Assembly (NCBI GenBank): GCA_029204225.1
Contig: CM055106.1
Coordinates: 50,537,325 to 50,601,324 of the forward strand
Origin: Diphasiastrum complanatum
Taxonomy: Eukaryota > Streptophyta > Lycopodiopsida > Lycopodiales > Lycopodiaceae
Length of the DNA stretch: 64,000 nt
Reading direction: 5' to 3'
Shown: positions 43,990 through 55,231 of the stretch, piece by piece
Layout: every line of letters starts with the position of its first letter
Numbering within the stretch: position 1 is the first letter of the stretch
Position numbers and translations under genes: made by a program
The notes under the pieces: generated by a model
The model's database searches: none
Seen by the model: the letters and a program-made list of their open reading frames with translations, nothing else
Told to the model about the DNA's origin: nothing

Positions 43990-45010
43990 GGTACGATAGA
44001 CATCTTTTTGGATATTTAGAGAGGCGAATATCGATTGAGTAGGGAGACTATGAAGATTCATGGGTATACGCCCCAACAAATTAGGGTTGTGGAAGAAGGC
44101 TTTCCAAAATTCTTGTGGGTTGAAGCCATTAGTATAATTGCATACATTACAAACATGGTGCCAAGTAGAGTGTTGAAGGGCAAAGTTCCTAAAATTGTAT
44201 GGTGAGGGGAGAAACCGTCGATAGGGCAATATTCAAAAGCATAGCATATATGCACATGTCCTAGGAGATGAGAAAGAAGGTAGATCTAAGGGGTTTCTCT
44301 TGAGTATTTGTGTGGTATCTAGAAAACTCATATGAGTAGAAGGTGTACAATCCTTCTAGTTTTAACGAGGTCTTATCAAGAGATGTGATATTTGACGAAG
44401 AATTTGGGCTAAAGCTTAGAGTAATAAAAGACTAATGGAATATGTGATCATAGATAACAAAACTAATTCACAAACAATGAGTAGGAATGTAGAGGAGGTG
44501 ACACAAGAACATCAGGCATAAGAAGTTGTGGACCTCCTAGCATTGATTGAAATGCTAAGAGGCCCTAGAAGATATCAAAGACTAAACAAGATGCCACAAA
44601 GATTTGATGAAATGACATCCATAAATTATGCACAGGGAAAAGGAATCAAGGAACCAAAGGCAGTAAAAATGCATAGTCAAGTTCTGAATAAAAATCTTGG
44701 AAATAAGCAATGGTTGAAAAAATGGATTCGATAAACAAAACAAAGCTTGGGAGCTGGTCGATTTGCTACCAGGGAGAAAAGTTGTGGGCTATAAATGGGT
44801 ATATATGACACAGTTTTAAGATATAGTGCTAGAATATTGGTCTTGAAGGGACAGACCCAAGTTAAAGAAATCAACTAACTTGAGACATTTACACTTGTCA
44901 TGAAGCATATCTCTCTTACAATCTTGATTGAGTGGGGAACAATGTGGAACATGGAGATTTAACAGTTGGATGTGAAGACTAGATTTTTACATAGCAATTT
45001 AGAAAGACAA
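43990..45010 (+). pseudogene. Decayed Ty1/Copia integrase and reverse transcriptase
   Basis: The integrase part (about 44090-44330) reads PKFLWVEAISIIAYITNMVP and RVLKGKVPKIVW. The RT start follows near 44745-44815 (AWELVDLLPGRKVVGYKWVY) and the later segment QLDVKTRFLHSNLERQ lies near 44965-45010. Stops and frame changes are frequent. The element ends abruptly; RNase H is not seen. Confidence 0.75.
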
Positions 45011-45465
45011 AGTGTTTGCTTAGCTTGTCTAAGTGTTCAACGGCTCGAGAGGTGCACTCCTACAATGAGCAAAATTAATTGAGACATCTGATTGGGTCCC
45101 AACAAGATCAACGGGCCTTGAAGCAAAGAGATCCATTGGATTTTAGTTTATAAAAGCTAAAATTCACATGAAGAGGGCGAAGGGCAAAGGACCCTTCATC
45201 TTCACTAGAAAATTTCAATTTGAAGAGGACCCAAAACCTTTAAATCCATGAAGGGTAAGAGAATTTCAAATAACATAGGGTTTTGGTTGGCGAATTTTCT
45301 ATACAAGCAACATGGGAGCATGGTAAGAAATTTCGACAGGTCAAAATTATTGAGTTCAGGCATTGCCATTGTGCTCAAAATACATTAATTAGCCTACGAG
45401 TGCAATTTTAGGTGGCTTTGTTGTGGTGAACATGGGAGTCCAGCAAAAGTAGCAAATTGACGGTA
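45011..45465. other. About 450 bp without a recognisable gene
   Basis: It lies between a Copia RT fragment and a Copia gag fragment. It could contain LTR and leader sequence of one or both, but no ends, PBS or polypurine tract could be placed. Confidence 0.4.
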
Positions 45466-45830
45466 TTTCCAACTATATATAGTATGGAAATTTAAGATGA
45501 AAAATATCTTAATAGAGAAAGAGCTACGTGATATCGTCACATGGGATGAATGGAGACCACCCAATGAGCGAACATTAAATTATTTGATAGAAAGGCTAGA
45601 AGAACACTAACCTTCATTGCACATATTAGCGATTCAGTCATGGCAAGGCAAGCTTGAGATATACTAAAAGAGCAATTCTAGATGTCAAATCCATTCAGGA
45701 TCATGTTTTTGAAGTCGAAGTTGAATAATACATGAATGAAACTAGGAGAGCATATTCGGACTTATTTGACCAAAATATATTCTGGCAAGCACAATTTCAC
45801 TTACCCAACATCCCAAAAGCTTTATATAAT
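45466..45830 (+). pseudogene. Ty1/Copia gag fragment
   Basis: The reading YIVWKFKMKNILIEKELRDI at about 45475-45535 is the classic start of a Copia capsid (YxxWKxxMKxxL). Later pieces are LAIQSWQGKLEIY, SNPFRIMFLKSKLNN and MNETRRAYSDLF. Three frame changes or stops are present. Order and strand suggest a second Copia copy after the 44-45 kb relic. Confidence 0.7.
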
Positions 45831-46257
45831 TGAATGCTGAGCATTCTAGCTACATCTACACACTTGCCTATTGTCACACCTATCGCCTATCAAACCATGC
45901 AACTATGCCTACAATGAAATCCTATCCACTATAGCTAATCTGCCTCAAGTTTTCTCCTTCCTTCCAAGAAATTTTTACTGATTTTGGCTAGATTTTTGTT
46001 TTCCCATATTACACTACTTGTGGCCTCCTTGATGTGTCATATTTGCAAATAGCACTACCACTTGATTTATTGTTTATTGTTCTTGCCAACTTGATATTTG
46101 ACCCTCATAAATTGGAGGTTAACACCATCATTAATACTTTGCTTGGACCCTTAGAGCACATTTGATCCTATGTATATTTGTACACTTGCTTGTATTATAA
46201 TGTTATAATGTTGTTGCCTTGCAAATCACTAAATAAACTTTGATATAATTGATGCTC

Positions 46258-46515
46258 TCCTATCTTCGCATGAGTATATAAAAAATGAACATCATGTTAC
46301 CTTCCATGATGTGGGTCTCTTCAACCAACACCATGAATCATGCTCATAGTTACCTATCCTCATTGGTTTTCTATAAGTTCTTACACCTAGCTTCACATGA
46401 AGATATAAAAGAATAGGAAACACATTGTATTCCATGATGTGGACCTCTCCAATCAATAACACAACTCATGCTCACAATTACATATACTCAATGCTTTCCT
46501 ATAAGCTCTTCCACC
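46258..46515. repeat. Tandem duplication of ~125 bp
   Basis: Two adjacent units (about 46258-46390 and 46391-46515) share TTCCATGATGTGG, CTCATGCTCA-like, TAGTTAC/CAATTACATA and TTCCTATAAGCTCTTCCACC-like blocks. The units are diverged. No ORF is involved. Confidence 0.7.
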
Positions 46516-47965
46516 TAATTGGGACGATTATCATGCACATAGATACAACTTGAAAGAATGTACACAAGCGAACAATGTTAAGTTACAAAAGCGTGTTGAC
46601 TTAGGCTGAAGTATGGATATTCCACAATGAGCATAACAAGTAGGAATGAGTCTTGCACGTTGGAGTAATTAATCATGGTGGCCTCCATAGTTTAGATAGT
46701 ATAAGTTCTAGGGGACATGTAGACATAGTCAAATGTACTCTCAATTTAATTAATGTCTAATTACATTAAAGAAAAAAAGGGAGGTCAAGTAATCAAAAGC
46801 TCATGAGATATAATGTAGGTGCTAAAATATTGTACATTATTGTGGCCACAAATTCAAGACTACATACGTGTGATAAATTGTGGCATATGAGACTGTACCT
46901 TTACACATAAGTAAAAGGACTCTCTAGAATGGCCCGTAGCCAAAAAAGACACATGACCTTTCTTTATGTTAATTTCCTAATTACACCAAATATTACTACT
47001 AAGAACCTCTTGTGGACTAAGACATATAATACATGCACAAGTCCTAATGTATGCATCCATTAAAAATCATAAACTTATTATGCTATACTTTTTGGGCTTG
47101 GATAGAACAATGTTTCCTTAGCATTATAAAAAAATGACAAAGAGGATGTGGATGGTTTGAATCAGAATTCAAATATCACATCTATGGATCAACACCAGTA
47201 GCCAAGTTCCCCAAGTATGGTTGATTTCTAGTAGCCCAAGAGCACAAGGATCCAAACCATACATTCGTGCATTAGTTGAGATACGAGCATACACCTATGT
47301 GGGCTAATTTAAATTCGACCAATATCAAGGACATGGGATCTTAATTTGGAAAATTATCTCTGCTTTTTTTAATCTCTTGTGATGAGGACTATACATATTT
47401 TCAAAAATGAAGGAAAATAACATCAAGAGCATAGTATATTAAAAGCAATTGCAAAATCTTCATTCCATATACTAATCCATGGGAACAAAGCTATAACAAA
47501 AGACTTATATCTCCATGACACAAAATCTCAAACTCAAGCTATTCAAGAATATTCTCTTTAGTCTTCAACATCGAACCAAATACATCTAAGTTGGAGGGGC
47601 ACAAACAAGACATTTGAGATTAGGAGAAGTACTTGTTCAAACTAAAGTAGTGTCAACTTCCATATCTAGGTGCATTTTTCAATCTCCTTACAAAACTCAA
47701 CTTTAGAAAATTCTTCAAGGTAGGATTTTCTAAAGTTGAATTTTGAATCTTCTTGCACTCAATACACCATTGAGTTGTGGAGGGTGGGCTTGTGTGAATT
47801 GTCTCTTAATTTTTTTGGATTTATTCCTTCTCTTCCTAAATCAAACTCTCAATGTATCAAATATCGACAAGTGCTCTAATGTTCGATTCGAACAACTATT
47901 GAATTGAACATTTGAACCCTTGCCCGTGGCCACCTTCAACATCGCCACATGATGTTTAGTCCCAA
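46516..47965. other. About 1.45 kb without a recognisable gene
   Basis: A/T-rich DNA with no long frames and no domain signature on either strand. Nothing repeated within the window was noticed here. Confidence 0.6.
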
Positions 47966-47974
47966 AACAAGTTG

Positions 47975-48400
47975 ATGAAAAATGACGTTTAGCAACAGTT
48001 ACTAACCGTCGCTTCGTGACGTCCAGAGCGAGCGCGACATTAGGGCGACATTTGAGTGACACCTAAATGCCTCCTTGTCGTAACCGTCATCGACGACGCT
48101 GTAATAATATTGCAGACTGTAAAACCCTAGGGTTGGTTTTTGAGTAGTGACTGTTTGGCGACGTATGTTGAATGTCACCAAGCGACGGACAAGGTGAGAG
48201 ACGTTAGAGTGACGATTAAACGTCTTGGTAACTTAATCATTGTTGGGCGATGCTGTGATATTATTGCAAACTGTAAAACTTGAGGCATGGTTTTTAACAG
48301 CGACGGTTTGGCAACGGATAGTAAACGTCACGTGGCAATGTATAGTTTAAATGCCATTCAACATTGCTGAGCGACGCATGATGCAAATATTGAGCATGTT
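47975..48400. repeat. GCGACG/ACGTTT-rich subterminal-type repeats
   Basis: Roughly 430 bp of repeated motifs GGCGACG, GACGTTTA, CGTCGC and AACGTCAC in both orientations. A diverged direct repeat of about 170 bp is built in: ATTGCAGACTGTAAAACC near 48110 and ATTGCAAACTGTAAAACT near 48265. Motif-dense ends like this are typical of CACTA and some hAT DNA transposons, but no transposase or clear terminal inverted repeat was found. Confidence 0.5.
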
Positions 48401-48601
48401 GAGTTCTTCTATGGTACGCGAAAGAAAGTTTCGTGTGCAATTTGTGGTAGGCATAAATTGGACTACAAGATCTTGACCATCTGTCATTGCTCTTATGTTT
48501 GCTGGTTCTTCTATTATGCTCTCTACATGCTTTCTACTGACATTAATGACAAGTTTCTATCACCCTATAGCCGACATATCCTTCTATCCTTCTCAACTCT
48601 A

Positions 48602-49560
48602 CTGGTTGTAGTGCAATGGTGGTGCAATGGTGATGTACCCGCCTGTCAATCAGTACATCTACAACTTGATCTCGATCCTAACTGATAATGGATGCTCAAT
48701 TATAATTTGGATCTATCAAGATTCGAATATCTACATTCTACAGTCTGTTTTACTGCTAATCTAATCTAAGCAAGAACATGGAATGGAACTGAACTAATCC
48801 TACTGGAATCAACAGAATCAACAAAATTGAATTTTGCTAAGAACTACAAATCCTACAAAGTGCTTACTATAAATATCACTCCATATTTGTAACAAGAACT
48901 CCTCGGGGAGTCGAGCACAAAGCAGCATCAGATCAAAATAGTTATGATCTACCACAATGCCCTGCACATCAACCTAATTCTAATCACAAAACCAAACTTG
49001 AAGAGGAAGAATCAACAACAAACACAGTCATACATTAGTACCCAAACTTAATGCATGAAAATGGAGCATAGATGGAAAAGCAAATAGAGGGATATTCGAT
49101 TATCAATTCAACAACATTTCATTATAGTATCACATGCTTGGAAACTCAAGGAGGAGGCCTCTATGTATACCGACAAGCTGGTGAATCCAATTCTAACATA
49201 ATTTGGATTCCACCTCTCACAAATGAGTGAACCCCATTCTATAAAGATTTGGGTTCCACCTCTTACATGATAATAGGAGGCCTCTTTATTAAAAAACTTA
49301 ACTTAAGTTGAGAAAGTCTAAACTACTAGCTCCCACATGGTTTTCCATCTTTTGAGAATTACCATGGGGCTCACAAATTGTACATTTCAGTCTAGCACTA
49401 ATAATTCTCGTGCTCTTAGACTCAGCTCTCAACTTCATCTTTGCATTGACACCATGGGGCTTGGCATCTGCTAACATTTTAGTCTAGCACTAATAATTCT
49501 CGTGCTCTCAGACTCAGCTCTCAACTTCATCTTTGCATTGATACCACGGGGCATGGCATC
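48602..49560 (+). repeat. ~1-kb repeat copy A with tRNA-Asp-like segment
   Basis: Copy A of a repeat also present at 52368-52649 (short form) and 52650-53640. Its first 90 bp are tRNA-Asp-like: CCGCCTGTCA anticodon region, GTC at 48645-48647, a decayed B box (TGATCTCGATCC) and an 11-bp internal duplication GTGCAATGGTG. The remainder matches copy C through blocks such as CTACAAAGTGCTT, AAGAACTCCTC-GGGAG, GGAGGCCTCTATGTATAC and CTAGCTCCCACATGG. On the minus strand TGTGGGAGCTAG (from 49337) could be an LTR start after the purine-rich AAAAGATGGAAAACCA. Confidence 0.65.
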
Positions 49561-49810
49561 CACCCCTATAGTGTTGCAGGTCCCATTGCATTGCTTCAGC
49601 TTTGACATGTGGTTCTTGGAAAGGCCTGGATCTGTGCTTGCCTACGTAAAACCAAGAACTTATTGGCTTCGTTATCATGTGTCTCGGCAAAACTTCAAAG
49701 TCGCAACAGCTTATCAAGATAGCCCTCCTTAACCGAGAGTCTCTTGTTTGTCTTTTTCAGTCTTCCTTCGGTCAAGAGATTTCTCATAGCTGACCTTCCT
49801 TCCGATGGCG

Positions 49811-51300
49811 TCAAATGTATGAATCTTCCCTTGCGCCCAACAGAATAGAACCCAGATACAGCCTTATTCCAAGTATAAACTTATTTTCATACCACTTTTC
49901 GATCATCTGCATGTACTGACTGGAAGTAAATGCAGCCCGAAAATAAAGCCTTGCCATCATTAGATGCGCATCTTCTGTTTGCAAAGGTTGATTTACGTCC
50001 AACCTTATGGGTGGTAGCCCTTTATCCCCGTAGCACTCCATCAGTGCGAGAAAGGCTATAGATAAACAATACTTTGCACTTTCTTGGACTATGGTATCCG
50101 CACTTCCCCTATAAGCATATCCAAACTTTAGTTGTGTGTCTCGATACTTTACAAAAGTTGAGCTTGAGTCAATTCCTAGGATAATAGCCCAATTGACTTG
50201 TCGCTCGTGTGGAGCAACTGAGTATAAGTGGAGGAGTCCACGACAGGTTTGTGGAGAGAGCCAACTGTGGAACCTTGATATGGCATGCCAAGACCAGCAC
50301 CTCATTGGTTGATGGATCAGCTCTGGTCAGGTGCTCCGGCATTGTCATTGTTGTCATCTTTCTTCTGCACTGATATGCCTACTGTATTCCAAATGAGGTC
50401 CATTTATTGTTTTGACTGGAGAAGTTCCTCTTGGATCTTGTCGACGCTTTCCCGGAGTGCTGACAACTTCTTGTTGTTTTCTTCCTTTGAAATTTAATGG
50501 TTTCTCTTCGAGGCTTCATGTTTCTGGATCAAGGAGACATACTTCTCCATTTTTATTGTCGTCCTTGAATATGGAACTAGTACGTTGATATCTCCTAGCC
50601 TGATTGGTTGCTTAACTGTCGTCAACCACGCATCAGTTAGTCTCTTATTTTTCCGAGTCAAGTGATCTAACCGGCGCCCAAATTGGTCTTGCACCTCTTG
50701 AAGGGACTAGAGCTGATTTGAAAGCTGATTTTGCTCTTCCAATCTCTTATTTGTCTGTTGTGCTAGCTGGTGCACCAACCAATGAAGGTGGTTCAAGGTC
50801 TTAGTATGCCACTTCAACGTCTCCCTGACTTTCTCGAGCAAGCTATCATAGGCTGGAAGAATAGGGAACTCAGAAGAAAGACGATGGTAGGTAGGAAAAG
50901 AGAATTGAGAAGTTGTGGGATGAGTTGAAAGTGGAACAATTAGTTGTGCATCTACAATAGTAGCAATGGAGGTGGTATAAATGATAGCAACAGGGGGAAG
51001 AGAGACGGTGGCAGAGGCGGTATCAACAATGGTGGTGGTGGCAGTGGAGGTGGAAGTTAGTGATGTGACTGGTGCAACTGCCTCTGGAACTGTCTCCACT
51101 CCCTCATCTACAAGATCACCTTCATCAAAGTATTTAAGAGTGTCTACATCAATGAAGCCATCTTGCTTCAGAGCAGGAGGGTTTTCAGTCTTCTCTTTAG
51201 CTTTTGGGCTTTTCTTGGATCTCTACGATCGTTTGTGTTGCTTGATCATCTGCTTTTGTTTCTTGATCAGGTTCAGCTTCACTCGTCTCTTTTCTTAAGT
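49811..51300 (-). pseudogene. Unidentified ORF cluster bracketed by tRNA-Asp-bearing repeats
   Basis: Three consecutive minus-strand frames (51099-50707, 50694-50494, 50305-49811) read as one decayed protein of about 480 codons; the first two share a frame and are separated only by stop codon(s). Order: a Ser/Thr/Val-rich low-complexity part, a likely coiled coil (LEKVRETLKWHTKTLNHLHW), a basic helical part (FGRRLDHLTRKNKRLTDAW), another short coil (LSALRESVDKIQEELLQSK) and a globular end (CYGDKGLPPIRLDVNQPL, MARLYFRAAFTSSQYMQMI). No zinc knuckle, protease, RT or integrase motif is seen. I do not recognise the family. It may be an unusual gag or a captured host gene. Confidence 0.45.
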
Positions 51301-51419
51301 GGAATCAGCTGCAATTGTATTCTCTTTGCGTGTAGTTGCAGACAACTCCCTTTCTCCCTCCCTTGAAACTATTGTCTGTGGTTGGATGGCCACTATAGAA
51401 TCAAATGTCTGCTAGGCAC

Positions 51420-52150
51420 GAGGGGGTGATGTAAGTACATGAAATGATTCCGATGGTGATTGGAATTTGGAGTGTTTAACAGGTGATTGCACAGGTGTCT
51501 GTTGGGTGTCCATGATCTCGAATTGGGGGGAGGCGGCAACAACAGATGAAAATGATTAACGGATGCAGAAGGGGATGGTGTGTCGAATGCAAAGTGGAAG
51601 TGGCTGGCGTCAGATGGAAATGATTGGCGGATGTAGAAGGGGACGAATTGTCGAATGCAAAGTGGAAGTGGTTGGTCGGATGCAACCGTAATGCAGAGTG
51701 AAAGTAGAATGCAGTAACAAGTGGAGTGACGGATAAAAACAAGATGCAAACTCGTGGGCTTCAGACCTAAGAGCAAACTCAAAAAATATTAATTACGTCG
51801 GATGCAAAAGTGGATGGTAGTGTTGGATGCAAGTGAGAAGTCTTTGTCGGACGCAATTGTTGCTGAAAGAGTTTGTTTGTTTTTTATTTTTTTTTATTTT
51901 TTTGTTGGTCGTTGGATGCAATTGTCTAAAAAAGTCTTGTTGTGCAGTTTGTTGGATGTAATTATTGGACACAATTTTTCTGAAAAAAATTGAAAAAATG
52001 CTGAAAAAATAAAAAAATTACGATACTCGAAAAAGCTCTGAGAGACTCGAAAATTTTTTGAGAGACTTGAAATTTTTTTGAGAAACTCGAAAAATGCAAA
52101 AAATCAAGAATCTCGTCGGGTGCAGGTGTTGGAAATTTTTTTGTGATCGA
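51420..52150 (-). repeat. GGATGCAA / CTCGAAAAA motif region
   Basis: The stretch 51430-51960 repeats TTGCATCC-type motifs on the minus strand (GGATGCAA on plus, at least six times) and AGTGGAAGTGG blocks. The stretch 51985-52110 repeats CTCGAAAAA and related sequence. The same two motif classes appear in the opposite strand sense at 61960-63235. Overlapping frames here are compositional and not counted as genes. Confidence 0.6.
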
Positions 52151-52367
52151 GCAAGAATTGAAAAATGGGCTTGTAAAAACGAGTTCTATAGATAAAAAAC
52201 CAAAAAGATTGACAATGGCAATTGGCACCAATGTTAGCGCAGGATCTGTTTCACACATAATCTGCTTCTCAACAACGTTAGCGCTGCTTCTTTCCTTCAC
52301 TATTAGTACTTCTTCATTGTTCAACGTGACTACAAATCTATTTGGCAATAGATTCAGTCACAGACTC

Positions 52368-52649
52368 TATTTTTGGAGCATAATGGTGTTGTACCCGCCT
52401 GTCAGAGGCACACCTATGACTTGATTCGATCCTTGATTGACAATGGTAGCTCATCTTGGACAGTGATCTATCAGGACTCGATTTCCTACTTTCTACAGAC
52501 CTGCTTCAGTTCTTGCTTTGTTATTACAAACTGCACCTCCCACATGTCTTTCCATCTTTTGGGAATTACCATGGGGCTCATAGAATATTCATTTAGCCTA
52601 GCACTAATGATTCTCGTGCTCTCAGGGTCTGCTATGGCTTCTAGCAATT
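52368..52649 (+). repeat. Short repeat copy B with tRNA-Asp-like segment
   Basis: This copy keeps the tRNA-like part (52368-52450) and the last 110 bp of the repeat but lacks the middle 800 bp. The tRNA-like part has CATAATGG (A-box end), CCCGCCTGTCAG with GTC at 52401-52403, and the B box TGATTCGATCC at 52422-52432. It is joined head to tail to copy C. Confidence 0.65.
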
Positions 52650-52732
52650 GTCTGGTTGTAGTATAATGGTGTTGTACCCCCTGTCAGAGGCACACCTACG
52701 ACCTGATTCGATCTTTGATTGGCAATGGTAGC
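52650..52732 (+). other. tRNA-Asp-like segment of repeat copy C
   Basis: The best-preserved of the three. The A box TAGTATAATGG is at 52659-52669, GTC at the anticodon position at 52683-52685, and the B box TGATTCGATCT at 52704-52714. Start-to-start A/B spacing is 45 nt, against 44 in plant tRNA-Asp. The acceptor side reads GGCAATGGTAGC. Stem pairing is largely lost, so it is not a working tRNA gene. It may be the Pol III head of a SINE-like repeat, or primer tRNA sequence captured at a PBS if the element is read on the minus strand. Confidence 0.6.
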
Positions 52733-53640
52733 TCATCTTGGACAGTGTTCTATCAGGACTCAATTTTCTACTTTCTACAGTCCTGACTCAATTCTTGTTT
52801 TATTAATACATACTGCAGATTATTACTAAACTAATCTACAGAGGCATTTGGGAACTAAACTAAATCTACTCCTACTGGAATCACAGAATCAACACAACCT
52901 CTTTGAAACTGAAATCACAGAACCTACAAAGTGCTTCTTATAACTATCACTCAACAGTTGTAAGAAGAACTCCTCAGGGAGCCAAAAATACAAAGTGCTT
53001 GTTACAACTGTCACTCAACAGTTGTAGCAAGAACTCCTCAGGGAGCCGATAGCTAGGAAGCATCTGAATTGAGTAGAATGATGGATCAGCCTCCAAGGCC
53101 TACACATCTACCTGATACTAATCCCAAACCAACCTTAAAAGAGAAGAATCAACAACAAACACATTCATACATCAGTACCCAAACTACATGCATGAAGATG
53201 GAGCATGGAAGGAAATGCAAGTAGTAGAATTTTCAATTCAAAGAGCAGCAACATTTCAGTACATAACACATGTTATGGAACTCGTGGAGGAGGCCTCTAT
53301 CTATACCCACAAGTTGGTGAACCCAATTGTAACATAATTTGGATTCCACCTCTTACAACAGAGTGAACCCCAATCTATAAGGATTTGAGTTCCACCTCTT
53401 ACTAGATAATAGGAGGCCTCTTTATTAAAAACATAACTCAAGTTGAGAGAGTCTAAATTACTAGCTCCCACATGGCTTTCCATCTTTCGGGAATTACCAT
53501 GGGGCTCACAGAATATTCATTTAGCCTAGCACTAGTGATTCTCGTGCTCTCAGACTCGGCTCTCAACTTTATCTCTACTGAAAACTCTTTTTGGGTGATG
53601 AGACACTGCATTGATACCTCAGGGGCATGGCATCAGCTAA
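52733..53640 (+). repeat. Body of repeat copy C
   Basis: It matches copy A (48690-49560) at roughly 85% by eye. It carries its own tandem duplication of about 63 bp (52925-52985 and 52988-53048) around AAGAACTCCTCAGGGAGCC, present once in copy A. It ends near 53640, where Gypsy pol sequence begins. On the minus strand TGTGGGAGCTAG at about 53480 corresponds to the possible LTR start. Confidence 0.65.
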
Positions 53641-53699
53641 TAGTCACCTTCAGAGAAGAGCACATCATCTAGAAGGTCATCGCCTCCGAGATCCATTCC

Positions 53700-55231
53700 T
53701 ATCGCTAAATGGAGACCAAAGATCAACCCTTATGAAAAAGAACAATCAGAAGAAGTCCAGCATGATATGCCTGAACATTTCAAACGCTATACTTTGGATG
53801 ATGTGGTGACTATGTTACCAGAATGGTTACTGCTATTGACCGAATTTGATTTTCGCGTTGTGATTCGAAAGGGTAAACAACATTATCTAGCCTACCATGT
53901 TTCAAGGATTGAATCAGTGCCTGTTAATACTAAAGCGGATGATGAACTACCAGATGTTGCATTATCTTATGTAGAAGCGGTACCTGAGTGGGCAATAGAT
54001 ATTGTTGAATATCTTATGCTTGGCCAACCCAATGACTCCTTGACAATAGTACAGAAGAGACAATTAATTCATAAGCCATAACCTTATCAATTGATTGCTA
54101 GACAATTGTATTGCCGAGAAATGGAAGATATTTTACAAAGATGCGTTTTGCCGCATGAAGTACTTAAACTTGTCATGTTTTTTCATGATGGCATGGGCCG
54201 AGGACATTTTTCAACAGATATCACTATTTGCAAACTTTTACAATCAGGATGTTGGTGGCCTACACTTCACAAAGATACAGAAAATTATATTTAGTCATGC
54301 GATGTTTGTCAACGAGCACGTCATCCTACTCGACACAGTTATGAACATTTACATCCAGCTTTATCGCAAGCACTGTTCGAGAAATGGGGCCTCAACTATG
54401 TTGGTCCTATTCATTTTGCGGCAAGAGGATCTCTGGCCAGATATATCATTGTTGTAATTGACTATATGACCAAGTGGGTTGAAGCAAAAGCAGTTCGAGT
54501 TGCAGATGCAAAATCAACGGCTAAGTTTTTCTAAGAAAATGTTATTACTAGATTTGGATGTCCTATTGAGATCGTTAGTGATCGCGGAACACATTTTGTG
54601 AACGAAACAATAAAGTGTCTGTTGGAAGACTTTTTTCATCATTCATCGGTTTAGTACTTCGTATTATCCTAGGGGTAATGGCCAAGCTGAATCTTCCAGC
54701 AAGGTTCCCTGCAACATTATGACAAAAATGGTAGAAGCAAGTCATTCTGATTGGTAACATAAGCTTTATTCGGCTTTATGGGCATTCAGAACAGTTTACA
54801 AAGGTAGTACAAATCAAATGCCATTTTAGCTTGTTTATGGACAAGAGGCAGTTATGTTAATTCAATTTTTGATACCATCTCTACGCATAGCAGCAACGAA
54901 ACGGTTGGATGATGCGAAATCCTTCCAGATGCATCATGACGCTTTACAAAAACTTTGTGAGACCAGATTGATGGCAGTTCATGCATTAGTAGTAGAGAAA
55001 GCCCGTCGCAAGGCACTAATGTATAATATGAAATTGATTAAAGGCAAATTGAAGGAAGGAGATCTAGCACTAATGTATAATATGAAACTGATTAAAGGCA
55101 AATTGAAGTTCATAGGTGAAGGACCATATACAATGAAAGAAATATTGAACTATGGAGCGGTCATTTTAGAACATTTGGATGGAGTAATATTCGACACTCC
55201 GATGAATGGTAGCCGACTACGCAAGTTTTGA
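53700..55231 (+). pseudogene. Ty3/Gypsy RNase H tail and integrase (non-chromodomain)
   Basis: It begins with the RNase H end (LLLLTEFDFRVVIRKGKQHY, 53828-53890). The integrase zinc module follows (GRGHF...CDVCQRA, 54207-54320), then the catalytic core (DYMTKWVEAKAVRVADAKST and EIVSDRGTHFVNETIK, 54460-54620), then decayed core sequence. The C-terminal end (54854-55231) has a GEGPYTMKEILNYGAV GPY-type motif and no chromodomain, so it is not a chromovirus. A 54-bp in-frame duplication encodes ALMYNMKLIKGKLK twice (from 55013 and 55067). Several stops and frameshifts are present. Confidence 0.88.

Noticed and set aside
51393-51782. Minus-strand His/Ser/Pro-rich ORFs near 51.4-51.8 kb
   Set aside because: They follow the GGATGCAA-type repeats; two frames are open at once, which points to composition and not coding.
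52650-52732. Functional tRNA-Asp gene
   Set aside because: Boxes and anticodon triplet are present, but the acceptor, D and T stems do not pair well, so it is scored as tRNA-derived only.
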